Of a stretch of 38,975 nucleotides of DNA, positions 1 through 8,562 are shown piece after piece. Numbering within the stretch: the first letter of the stretch is position 1; each line of letters starts with the position of its first letter. The notes beneath the pieces were generated by a model. The model searched no databases and was not told the DNA's origin. It saw nothing but the letters and a program-made list of their open reading frames with translations. The translations under genes and the position numbers were made by a program. This DNA comes from an uncultured Cyclobacteriaceae bacterium (lineage in GTDB: Bacteria > Bacteroidota > Bacteroidia > Cytophagales > Cyclobacteriaceae): the NCBI GenBank assembly GCA_905479015.1, contig CAJQKV010000051.1:1-38975 (forward strand). The letters are read 5' to 3'.

Positions 1-245
1 AGTATAGAGTTATGTGATTTCTTATTAGTCATTAGGGCATACTTTAATTTTAAATGATCCTCAGAATAGTTTTTTTTTAATCCTGAAATTTTATGGCTGA
101 ATCCAGATTTAAGTATCTATCTTTATTTGCGTAAAAAAAGCACAATAATAGGATTTTATATTTTTGATGAATATATGTGAGGAACGTTGACAAATAAACC
201 TTACGCATCAGTAACATCTTTTCTGTCATTCAAAGTACGCCCAAT
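1..245. other. Left-edge intergenic stretch without a gene
   Basis: AT-rich leader of the ThuA-like gene that starts at 246. No open reading frame of useful length and no RNA gene is visible on either strand. I see no TAnnTTTG box close to the start at 246, so the promoter cannot be placed with confidence. Confidence 0.5.
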
Positions 246-1106
246 ATGAAAAAAATATTAAAATATCTTTTTTATAGCTTCGTTGGGGCTTTTTTAAGCA
301 TCACTTTGTTCATTGGAGTGTTCATTTATAAGGCTAAAAAAGGGATTAACTTTTACGATACTGATCCCATCGAATTACCCTTGAATTTAGGTGAAAAATC
401 AATTTTGGTTTTTTCAAAAGCCAATGGTTTTAGGCATTCTGCAGCGATCGAAGCTTCCCTGCCTATTTATGAGCAAATGGGTCATGAAAATGGCTGGAAG
501 GTTTTTGCGACAGAAGATGCTGGCGTATTTAATGAGCTTCAATTGGCGCATTTTCAAGTCGTAATCTGGAACAATACGAGTGGAAAAGTATTAACGGATG
601 ACCAGCGGACTATTTTTAAAAAATGGATCGAGGACGGTGGGGGATTTATAGGTGTTCATGCAGCAGGAGATGATTCTCATCAATGGGCATGGTATGAGGA
701 TGAGGTACTGCAGGCTCATTTCTCGCATCACAATATAGGTCAAGATTTAGACACAGCGACGTTGTATTTAGACACGGAGGCTGCGAAACATAGGTTATCT
801 GAAGGTTTGCTGGACACTTTTGATTTGGCTGATGAATGGTATTGTTTTTATGACAACCCGAGAGCTCAAACGAGTTCGGTACTGTATGCTGTAGATGAAG
901 CTACTTATGATTTAAGTGGGAATATCAGTTTTTTAGTAAAGGATAAAAACTGGGGTATGGGGCAAGATCATCCGATAGTATGGTACCACGAGCAAAAAGA
1001 GGGTAAAGTATTTTATACTGCACTGGGGCATTCACCGACCACATTTAGGCATCAAAATTTCCAGCAGTTACTCACCAATGCGATCCGATGGACTGGAAAT
1101 TTTTAA
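246..1106 (+). CDS. ThuA-like domain protein, membrane anchored
   Basis: A 286-residue protein with one N-terminal hydrophobic segment (about residues 7-29) that should act as a signal anchor or uncleaved signal peptide, followed by a ThuA-like (trehalose utilization, class I glutamine amidotransferase-like) fold over about residues 50-283. Visible family features are the strand-loop ILVFSKANGFRHSA near residue 54, the GGGFIGVHAA segment near residue 131, and a C-terminal GKVFYTALGHSPTTF. In Bacteroidota such proteins are common near glycoside metabolism genes and are thought to act on sugar derivatives outside the cytoplasm; the substrate is unknown. The gene is monocistronic and convergent with the esterase at 1201. 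The family call is firm, the role is not. Confidence 0.85.
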   Translation: MKKILKYLFYSFVGAFLSITLFIGVFIYKAKKGINFYDTDPIELPLNLGEKSILVFSKANGFRHSAAIEASLPIYEQMGHENGWKVFATEDAGVFNELQLAHFQVVIWNNTSGKVLTDDQRTIFKKWIEDGGGFIGVHAAGDDSHQWAWYEDEVLQAHFSHHNIGQDLDTATLYLDTEAAKHRLSEGLLDTFDLADEWYCFYDNPRAQTSSVLYAVDEATYDLSGNISFLVKDKNWGMGQDHPIVWYHEQKEGKVFYTALGHSPTTFRHQNFQQLLTNAIRWTGNF

Positions 1107-1143
1107 TTAACCTTTATCGACTTCAATAAAGATTAATCTTTTC
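1107..1143. terminator. Weak hairpin between convergent genes
   Basis: Arms TTAACCTTTAT (1107-1117) and ATAAAGATTAA (1126-1136) pair with one C/A mismatch around an 8-nt loop, followed by TCTTTTC. It sits between the stops of the ThuA-like gene and the convergent esterase and could be a weak bidirectional terminator. The stem is AT-rich, so support is modest. Confidence 0.35.
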
Positions 1144-1200
1144 TGAAATTGGTAAGATAAGCGTGTAATTACACTCCTTTTGATGATTTTATTCTTCTTT

Positions 1201-2937
1201 CTAAAGTTCCCAATTTTTGAGGTGATGTGTTTTGGGTGCGGATGCCTTTAATCGACTTTTTATTTTGTCTAAATAGAGGGTATTGTAGCGAAGTCGAGTG
1301 AGGTAATTCGGGTTTTCTTGATCTCCGTTCCAGCAGTGTTCTTGGTTGTTGCCATAAGCCACTTCACCACCGTAATAGGGCCCAGTAGTACTTTCTAAGA
1401 ATTCTTCGGTCAGTACCACCGCATTATTGAGATAGTAGTTGTCCATATCACCACAATAGATATGGACTTTTCCCTCTAGGTCATGACCCATTAGATCCCA
1501 ATCTCTTTCCATAATATAACGCAAATCATAATTTTCTTTCCAATAATTAGCTACTTCCCGGTCAATTTCACCAGTGAGCTTGTTCCAAATGGGCTTTGGG
1601 TAACCATCATCTCCAACAGGTGAATAGACGGCTTGCCAGATGTCCCACTGGTCACCGGAACGACTTTTGTTACCCAGAATATACTCACGACGGTTCATGT
1701 CCTTTAAATAGGCTTGCAGGTGTCCTTTACCATCACGCTTACCTGGCCTTAAGGTTTGTTTGAATGCACCTTCTGTATAGTAGGCGTTGTCATCGTTGTA
1801 TATATCTACCACAGTGTAGGCCCTAAAGTCAATGGGATCAGGGCAGGCTGCAAAACATCCGTTATATTCTTTAGGATAAAATACTTGGACTGCTAAGGCT
1901 TCCCAACCACCTGTAGAACCCCCATAAAGGAAACGTCCCCAACCTGCTCCTACGCCGTTAAATAGTTCTTCGATATGAGGTATAAGCTCATAAGTAATGG
2001 CATCGCCGTAAGGTCCTAGGTTGGCCGAGTTTACTGCGTATGAATCGTCATAGTAGGGGTTTTGATGCTGTATTTCAAGGACCAAAAAACGAGGAAAATC
2101 CTCTGATATCCATTCCTGATAGAAGTCATAAGCCTCTTTTTCTTGAATGTATTGATAACCGGTAATACCAAATCGACTGCTATAGACGGTATCTTGTTTT
2201 GGGGAGGCGGGTGGTTCGGTTCTAAATCCACCTATTGTTTTTGGGAAGTGTCCATGAAAAACCATTAATGGGTAGCGGTCTGTGTTATTCTTCGAAAAAC
2301 CTTTGGGTACCAATACATTGGCTTGTACGTACATGGGTCTACCCCAAAATTCAGTGAGTAGCTCACTCTTAATTTTAATATGTTTGATATATTTAGAATC
2401 CTGCACGGCCGCTATTGAAGGAATTTCCTTGGTTAGGGCTATTTTAATGGGGCTGTCTTTTTTACCAATAGTGACTTTAATGGGTTTACTATAAATGTTT
2501 TTTGGGCTAATATTCCAATGTTGCCCCTCGCCTTGGTCCATGGGTAACTGTACCGTATGACCATTTACCAATTGAAAGGTTTCATATTTATGTAGAAGTG
2601 CTTGAACAAAATAGTCACCTGCTTCTAGGTCTGCTAGAGTTTCTATGGGATAGGCGAGGGTCTGCTTGCTGAAAGATATGGATGTGTTGGGGACCCATTG
2701 CTGAACATCTTTACCTATTATAATTCCTGTTTGATCTGTATCATTGATTTGAAACCGAGGTTCGGTAATGGTATCCTTGGTAATCATAATCAGGAGCCTT
2801 CCGTCAAAACCTTCCGTACCTAGAGCGGGATCATAGGTAACCTCGATCATGATTTCATTGTTTTGAGAACATGATCCTAACGATACGGTTAGTAATGTTA
2901 TTATTATTAATTTAAAGAGGGAGTTATTACTTTCCAT
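1201..2937 (-). CDS. Lipoprotein esterase / alpha-beta hydrolase
   Basis: A 578-residue lipoprotein: residues 1-23 form a signal peptide ending in the lipobox LGSC, with the lipidated Cys at 23. Residues from about 190 onward look like a putative esterase (PF00756-type) alpha/beta hydrolase. The nucleophile elbow is GGSTGGWEA with Ser341, and the likely catalytic His is H534 in QEHCWNG; the acid is not assigned with certainty. Residues 25-180 form an N-terminal region I cannot place, possibly beta-rich. It should sit on the outer membrane or periplasmic face and cleave an ester substrate that cannot be named. No operon partners: the ThuA-like gene is convergent and the 374-bp spacer to osmC lies upstream. 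Confidence 0.8.
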   Translation of the reverse strand: MESNNSLFKLIIITLLTVSLGSCSQNNEIMIEVTYDPALGTEGFDGRLLIMITKDTITEPRFQINDTDQTGIIIGKDVQQWVPNTSISFSKQTLAYPIETLADLEAGDYFVQALLHKYETFQLVNGHTVQLPMDQGEGQHWNISPKNIYSKPIKVTIGKKDSPIKIALTKEIPSIAAVQDSKYIKHIKIKSELLTEFWGRPMYVQANVLVPKGFSKNNTDRYPLMVFHGHFPKTIGGFRTEPPASPKQDTVYSSRFGITGYQYIQEKEAYDFYQEWISEDFPRFLVLEIQHQNPYYDDSYAVNSANLGPYGDAITYELIPHIEELFNGVGAGWGRFLYGGSTGGWEALAVQVFYPKEYNGCFAACPDPIDFRAYTVVDIYNDDNAYYTEGAFKQTLRPGKRDGKGHLQAYLKDMNRREYILGNKSRSGDQWDIWQAVYSPVGDDGYPKPIWNKLTGEIDREVANYWKENYDLRYIMERDWDLMGHDLEGKVHIYCGDMDNYYLNNAVVLTEEFLESTTGPYYGGEVAYGNNQEHCWNGDQENPNYLTRLRYNTLYLDKIKSRLKASAPKTHHLKNWEL

Positions 2938-3311
2938 AATTCAAAAAAAGTTAGTATTTAAAGCTTCATTAACTTGATTAAAGATAGGTAATTTAATTTT
3001 TGTAATATGGCAAGGCTAAAAAAAGTACAGGAATGAGCAATTCATAAAAAGCATTAGATCAGAAATTTCAGAAAGGTTTTTCTTTTTCAGCCATATTATG
3101 TTTCCACTGCAAGTTGATAAATGGAGTATAAAAACTGAATATATATTGCATTGACATAATTATTCAGTGTAATGAATAAATTCTATTCTTTTATAATGAG
3201 ATGGAAGAGATTAAATGCCAAATTTGTATTTTAAAGATGTTTAAATTTTATTTTCTGTTCTTCATTTATTGAATTTGAATTCGTTAATTTTGTGGTCTAA
3301 TTTAAAAAGTT
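2938..3311. other. 374-bp spacer between divergent esterase and osmC genes
   Basis: AT-rich divergent spacer. No credible open reading frame and no stable hairpin is seen. The only clear signal is the TAATTTTG box upstream of the OsmC gene, listed separately. The esterase promoter should also lie here on the minus strand but I cannot place it. Confidence 0.5.
3285..3292 (+). promoter_or_regulatory. Bacteroidota -7 box (TAATTTTG) of the OsmC gene
   Basis: TAATTTTG matches the Bacteroidota -7 consensus TAnnTTTG and ends 19 nt before the ATG at 3312. No good TTTG -33 element is found at 19 nt spacing; the nearest TTG is at 3269-3271. Confidence 0.45.
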
Positions 3312-3722
3312 ATGATCAAAAAAGCGCAGGCCATCTGGCATGGAAACGGACTCGAGGGACATGGTATGATGTCAACAGAGAGTGATTTATTAAATGATGT
3401 TAAGTTTACATCAAAATCAAGATTTGAAGGCGCCCCAGGTGGAAGCCCTGAGGAATTGATTGCTGCTGCTCATGCAGCTTGTTTTTCTATGAAGTTAAGT
3501 TTCAACTTATCAGAGCAGGATTTTCCCCCAGCTAAACTAGACGTTCAATGCGCCATAAAAATGGAAGATTTTGTAATCAACGAGTCTCGATTAGTAGTCA
3601 AAGCTGAGGTGCCTGGAATTGATCAAGAAACCTTTAATGATTTGGTAGAAGATGCACGTTTAAATTGTCCAATTTCAAAATTACTTGACGTCTCGATTGT
3701 AGTAGAGGCTTCTTTGTCCTAA
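3312..3722 (+). CDS. OsmC family peroxiredoxin-like protein
   Basis: A 136-residue cytoplasmic OsmC-type thiol peroxidase. The two redox cysteines of the family are present: Cys57 in AAAHAACFSM and Cys119 in ARLNCPISKL. The helix-start motif GGSPEELIAAAHAAC is typical, and Arg37 in KSRFEG is in the position of the catalytic Arg. Length is normal. Family members reduce organic hydroperoxides, usually with lipoyl or thiol donors. The gene stands alone with its own promoter box; sequence resembles OsmC more than Ohr, but this is judged by motif only. Confidence 0.9.
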   Translation: MIKKAQAIWHGNGLEGHGMMSTESDLLNDVKFTSKSRFEGAPGGSPEELIAAAHAACFSMKLSFNLSEQDFPPAKLDVQCAIKMEDFVINESRLVVKAEVPGIDQETFNDLVEDARLNCPISKLLDVSIVVEASLS

Positions 3723-3924
3723 TCTATTCTAATCTTTATTGGCTGAACTGACAAGAAAAGGGTATTAATGGAGTAAAGCGGGTTTATGATCATTGGATCG
3801 ACTAATTTTTTTGAGTGTTTTCAGTAAGTCTTATGAGCTGCTTTGCCTTGTTAGTATATGGGTAGCCTTATGGTCTGATCCAAAGTTTAAGACTTTAAGA
3901 GACCAATGATATGAAGGCTTTGGT

Positions 3925-5046
3925 TTATACTTTCAAGAAGATTTTCATCTTGTAAAGGGCATTTAAAAATCCCCATTTTACTCCCAAATACAATACAGAC
4001 ATAGCGACAATACCGAAAGGGTTTCCAATCCATTCTCCTATCCATCCAAATAATCCTTGGGTGGTATATTCCCAGTCAATAAAAGTTCCAGATATGTAGA
4101 TGAGGATAGAATTTACGCCTATGACCTTGAAGAAATAGGCCCATTTTCGATAACCTTTCACATCAATAATGTAGTAGAATAGGGTGAAGAGCAAGATGCT
4201 GATACCACCTGTGAGCATCACAAATGAACTACTCCATAGATTTTTATTTATGGGGAAATCAAGGTTCCAAATAAGACTAATCAAAATGAAAATGATGCCA
4301 ATAATGGCCATTCGAACACATTTTTTTGTGCCATTTGACGCATTGTTTTTTATGTAATTTCCTACTAAAATACCCAAAAGACCGGTACTAATGGCGGGTA
4401 GGGAAGAAGCTAATCCCTCGGGGTCATGATTGCCTAAATATAATTTACCGGGCATGATGAGGCGATCGAGATAGGAGGCGAAGTTTCCTGCTTGCGTAAG
4501 GTCACCTGTCGGGAAACCTGGGGCTGATGTGAATTTCAGGATCAAATAATAACCCATCAATAGTCCTGCAAACCAGAGGTAGTTCATCCATTCTTTTTTA
4601 CTGTAAATAAAGATGAAATTAGCAAACATATAAGCGATGCCAATTCTGCCGAGTACGCTACCGAATCTGATTTCTGAAATGGGCATGATATGAATGCCTT
4701 GGTTGATGACTAGACCTAATAAAATGAGGATGATGGTTCTTTTGATAATCCGTAAAGTCATTTGACTTTTAGATTTCCCTAATTCTAGTTCTTTTACCAC
4801 CGAGTATGGTGAAGCCAGCCCTGCTATGAAAAGAAATAATGGAAATATGAGATCATAAAAAGCAAATCCATGCCAATCAGGATGGATCATTTGATCAGCT
4901 AAGGTTTCCCAGATGGGATTATGATTTACTTGATGGAATGAATGAACAATTGCCTCCGCACCCATGATCCAAAACATATCAAACCCACGTAAGGCATCTA
5001 AGGAATAGAGACGGTTCGATATAGGTGTTGGTGAATCAGGTGACAT
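3925..5046 (-). CDS. NagX/HGSNAT-like membrane acyltransferase (DUF5009)
   Basis: A multi-pass membrane protein of about 373 residues, roughly ten hydrophobic segments. It starts with the family signature RLYSLDALRGFDMFW and has WHGFAFYDLIFPLFLF, the conserved His region of heparan-alpha-glucosaminide N-acetyltransferase relatives. Bacterial members (NagX) occur in N-acetylglucosamine pathways, where they are proposed to modify or help import amino sugars; the reaction here is inferred. The longest frame opens with TTG at 5070; ATGs at 5064 and 5046 are better starts, and I chose 5046 because it places the signature near the N terminus as in relatives. It is divergent from the ROK kinase at 5331, which suggests a shared sugar theme. 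Confidence 0.82.
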   Translation of the reverse strand: MSPDSPTPISNRLYSLDALRGFDMFWIMGAEAIVHSFHQVNHNPIWETLADQMIHPDWHGFAFYDLIFPLFLFIAGLASPYSVVKELELGKSKSQMTLRIIKRTIILILLGLVINQGIHIMPISEIRFGSVLGRIGIAYMFANFIFIYSKKEWMNYLWFAGLLMGYYLILKFTSAPGFPTGDLTQAGNFASYLDRLIMPGKLYLGNHDPEGLASSLPAISTGLLGILVGNYIKNNASNGTKKCVRMAIIGIIFILISLIWNLDFPINKNLWSSSFVMLTGGISILLFTLFYYIIDVKGYRKWAYFFKVIGVNSILIYISGTFIDWEYTTQGLFGWIGEWIGNPFGIVAMSVLYLGVKWGFLNALYKMKIFLKV

Positions 5047-5330
5047 AATTATTTTTATTTTCATTAACAATATATATATATTTTGCCAGTAAAAACATAT
5101 AATTACGGGTAATTTCTTGACGTTTAACTAAAAGACAGTTGCTTCATGATAAAACCATCGATTAGGAGTTGCTCTATTCTGCCTTAAAAAAGGAGTTTGC
5201 GATAACGACGGGTTTTAATCTCTTTTCTAATTCTTTCAAGGATTTTTCATATTTTTTGTTAAAAAAAAATATTTGCCTTTTTTTCAATTCCTAATTATCT
5301 AAACAATTAGCATATTGCAGCTTAGTTATT

Positions 5331-6308
5331 ATGATTAAGGATAAAATGTCAAAAAAATTAGCAGTAGGGATTGATATCGGCGGCACCCTGACCAAGGTGG
5401 GCTTCGTCGATACAGAAGGTGAATTGTATGCTCATTTAGATTTCCCAACTCAGGGATATCCTGACGTAGATGATTATATGTCAGTTTTGGCATCAAAAAT
5501 TCAATATTTAGAAAAACAGCTTTATTTTGATTTTGAGATGATGGGTCTAGGTATTGGTGCTCCTAATGCGAATTATTACCGTGGGACCATTGAGCATGCT
5601 GCTAATTTAGAATGGAAAGGAATCATTCCATTTGTGAGTAAAGTGAAGGCTCATTTTAATGTGCCTATATATATGACCAATGATGCCAATGCAGCAGCTA
5701 TTGGTGAGGTGGTCTATGGGGATGCTAAAAAGATGCGTGATTTTATAGTCATCACATTAGGTACAGGTCTGGGATCAGGAATTTATGCCAACGGGGCATT
5801 GATTTATGGTCATGATGCCATGGCTGGAGAATTAGGCCACATTTCTATTGATAAAGAAGGTAGGTTAGACGGTTTGGGCGTTAAAGGAGGACTCGAAGCT
5901 TACGTTTCTTCAACAGGATTAAAACGAACCATATTTGAACTGCTTTCAGATTCCATTTCTAATAGTGAGCTTAGAAATTATTCTTTTAATAACTTACATG
6001 GTGAGGATATCACTAGAGCAGCAGAGCATGGCGATGAAATCGCCTGTGCTGCTTTTGAAATGACAGGTAAAATTTTAGGAGAGCAATTGGCCAATTTCGT
6101 AGCATTTTCGCATCCTGAGGCTATTTTTTTGTTGGGAGGTTTGGCTAAATCTGGGAAATGGATTTTCGAACCCACCCAGCGACATCTTGAAGCCAATCTT
6201 TTGCCTTATTACAAAGGGAAAGTAAAGCTATTGCCCTCTGGAATGATAGATAAAAATGCGGCGATTTTGGGAGCGGCTGCTTTGGTTTGGAATCAGCAGA
6301 AGCCTTAA
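5331..6308 (+). CDS. ROK family sugar kinase lacking zinc-site cysteines
   Basis: A 325-residue ROK kinase, probably glucose, GlcNAc or another hexose as substrate, acting in the cytoplasm. Visible motifs: phosphate-1 loop VGIDIGGTLTKVGFVD (about residues 12-27), the NDANAAAIGE catalytic-base region, LGTGLGSGIYANG, GELGHIS with His170, and a C-terminal FLLGGLAKSG. The family's zinc loop normally reads CxCGxxGCxE after that His; here it is DGLGVKGGLE, so the three Cys positions are Asp180, Leu182 and Gly187. Met6 (5346) is an equally good start. A 36-nt gap separates it from the protease gene. Fold and kinase family are firm; substrate is open. Confidence 0.9.
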   Translation: MIKDKMSKKLAVGIDIGGTLTKVGFVDTEGELYAHLDFPTQGYPDVDDYMSVLASKIQYLEKQLYFDFEMMGLGIGAPNANYYRGTIEHAANLEWKGIIPFVSKVKAHFNVPIYMTNDANAAAIGEVVYGDAKKMRDFIVITLGTGLGSGIYANGALIYGHDAMAGELGHISIDKEGRLDGLGVKGGLEAYVSSTGLKRTIFELLSDSISNSELRNYSFNNLHGEDITRAAEHGDEIACAAFEMTGKILGEQLANFVAFSHPEAIFLLGGLAKSGKWIFEPTQRHLEANLLPYYKGKVKLLPSGMIDKNAAILGAAALVWNQQKP

Positions 6309-6344
6309 CTTTTTGATAATGGACATCTTTAAATTATTTTTTGA

Positions 6345-8462
6345 ATGCAGATAAGATTTTTGATATATTTAGGAATTCTAATGTTGGTTTTGGAGACAAT
6401 AAATGCTCAAGAGCAGCCTGCCGCCCAGGAAGAGCTTGTCACTTTAGTCCCCTTACCAGAACATTCAAAAGTGCTTTTTATCACTCTGGCATATCTTGAA
6501 AAATACCATTATCGAAAATTAAAGTTAAATGATTCACTGTCTGCCGTGGTTTTTGCTAATTATATTGAGGGTTTAGATCCCTCAAAAGTTTTTTTCTTAA
6601 AGTCAGACCTTGATTATTTTGAAAAGTACAAGCTGCAACTAGATGATGAATTATTAGCAGAAAAATTAGATTTTGGATTTCAAATATTTAATCTGTACCA
6701 AACGCGGGTGTTAGATCAGTATGCACGTATTCCTGAAATGTTGGAAAAAGGGTTTGATTATGAAAAGCAGGAGTACTATGATTTAGATCTTGATGAGATA
6801 GATTGGGCCAGCAGTGCTGAAGAACTCAATGAGCGATGGCGTCTAATTGTAAAAGGTCGGGCTTTAAACTTATTGCTGGCAAAAAAAGAATGGGATGAGG
6901 CGAAGAAAATATTATCAGATAGAAATGCGCGACGAATCAAGTCTTTGTATCAAAATAAGAGTGAAGATGTATTCCAAGTTTATTTAAATGCCTTAACCTC
7001 TGCCTATGACCCCCATACGAGTTATTTTTCACCGATTACCTCAGATAACTTTCAAATCAATATGAGTTTGTCCTTGGAAGGTATTGGTGCGGTATTAGGA
7101 CAGCAGCTAGATTACACACAAATTGTTTCAGTTGTGCCTGGCGGTCCTGCGTTTAAGAGCAAGCGAATTTTCGAAAAAGACAAAGTCATAGCCGTTGCTC
7201 AGGGAGACGACGGTGAATTTATTGATGTAGTGGGTTGGAGATTAGATGAAGTGGTTCAAAAGATCAGAGGTCCCAAGGGAACAGTAGTTAGGCTTCAGAC
7301 CTTGAGTAAGGGTGATTTGGCGGCATTACCTGATACGATCCGCATGATCAGGGAAAAGATAAAATTAGAAGATGAATCAGCCAAAGGAGAAATCATTTCC
7401 TATTTTGAAGATGATGCGACCTATCAAGTGGGTGTGATTACGTTACCTAGTTTTTATATTGATTTTGAAGAGCGAAGTGCAGGTGTTGAAAATTACAAGA
7501 GTACGACCCGAGATGTGAGTATTTTATTAGATAGTCTTAATGAGATAGGGATGGATGCTTTAGTCATTGATTTGAGGTATAATGGAGGAGGGTCATTGGA
7601 TGAAGCGATAGATTTGACTGGCTTATTTATCCCATCAGGCCCTGTGGTTCAGGTTCGGAATACAGACAACAGCATAGATGTTTTATCAGATGACAACCCC
7701 AAGGTTATGTATGAAGGTCCGTTGGCTGTGTTAGAAAACAGATACAGCGCCAGTGCTTCAGAGATATTTGCAGCAGCCATTCAGGATTACAAAAGAGGAG
7801 TCGTTTTTGGTGAAAACAGCTTTGGAAAAGGTACGGTTCAAAGCTTACTGCGCTTGGAACGTCCTGTGTTAAATTACCTCAACCGGCTGATCGCAGTCAA
7901 TCAATTTTCAAAAAATGATGATTTGATAGATCTGAGAGATAAAGTTAAAAACCAAGAAATCAGCCTTGGGCAGCTTAAAATGACCTTGGCAAAATTTTAC
8001 AGGGCTTCTGGAAGCAGTACGCAGCGCACCGGCGTGAGACCGGATATAGCCTTTCCTTCTTATTTCACATCGGACGAAGTAGGTGAGAGCTCAAGTCCGT
8101 CAGCTTTACCGTGGGATGAGATAGGCCCCTCTAATTTTTCATCTAATTATGATGTTTCGTCTGAACTTCTCGATGACCTTTATGATGAATATAGAAAGCA
8201 TATAGCAGAGGATAAACAACTAATGGATTTGGTTAATGATATTAATAAGCAGAGAGCAGCCAATGAAGATAAGTCGATGTCATTAAATTTATCGATGCGT
8301 CAAAAAGAAGCTGAGGCCAATGAGTCATCAAAAAAACTCGATGAAGAAGTTGTCAAAACAGAACTTTTTTTTGCAGAAACAGATAGAGCAAAAATCAGTA
8401 AAGATCCCTACCTCAAAGAGTCCATCCGATTAATGGCTGAATGGGTTAAAAGACCGAATTGA
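6345..8462 (+). CDS. prc: Tail-specific carboxy-terminal protease (Prc/Tsp, S41)
   Basis: A 705-residue periplasmic protease. A signal peptide covers about residues 1-21 (cut near NAQ). An N-terminal helical domain is followed by a PDZ domain (about 235-325), the S41 core and a C-terminal helical extension (DUF3340-like). By alignment with E. coli Tsp the Ser-Lys dyad is Ser470 in SASASEIF and Lys495 in FGKGTVQ, with Asp481 between them. Length matches the long Prc class rather than the short CtpA class. Prc trims or degrades periplasmic and lipoproteins, including cell-wall hydrolases. It lies 36 nt after the ROK gene and may be co-transcribed with it. Confidence 0.95.
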   Translation: MQIRFLIYLGILMLVLETINAQEQPAAQEELVTLVPLPEHSKVLFITLAYLEKYHYRKLKLNDSLSAVVFANYIEGLDPSKVFFLKSDLDYFEKYKLQLDDELLAEKLDFGFQIFNLYQTRVLDQYARIPEMLEKGFDYEKQEYYDLDLDEIDWASSAEELNERWRLIVKGRALNLLLAKKEWDEAKKILSDRNARRIKSLYQNKSEDVFQVYLNALTSAYDPHTSYFSPITSDNFQINMSLSLEGIGAVLGQQLDYTQIVSVVPGGPAFKSKRIFEKDKVIAVAQGDDGEFIDVVGWRLDEVVQKIRGPKGTVVRLQTLSKGDLAALPDTIRMIREKIKLEDESAKGEIISYFEDDATYQVGVITLPSFYIDFEERSAGVENYKSTTRDVSILLDSLNEIGMDALVIDLRYNGGGSLDEAIDLTGLFIPSGPVVQVRNTDNSIDVLSDDNPKVMYEGPLAVLENRYSASASEIFAAAIQDYKRGVVFGENSFGKGTVQSLLRLERPVLNYLNRLIAVNQFSKNDDLIDLRDKVKNQEISLGQLKMTLAKFYRASGSSTQRTGVRPDIAFPSYFTSDEVGESSSPSALPWDEIGPSNFSSNYDVSSELLDDLYDEYRKHIAEDKQLMDLVNDINKQRAANEDKSMSLNLSMRQKEAEANESSKKLDEEVVKTELFFAETDRAKISKDPYLKESIRLMAEWVKRPN

Positions 8463-8562
8463 TTTTTTTCATGATATTTTGAAATAAATTCGTAATTTTA
8501 AATGGGAAAGCAAAATAAAGGAAATTCATCTTTGTCTTCTCATTATCAATTTTATTTAAATC

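Noticed and set aside
5071-5100. ATATATATATAT run upstream of the NagX-like gene
   Set aside because: A short AT repeat common in AT-rich spacers; no evidence for regulation by repeat number.
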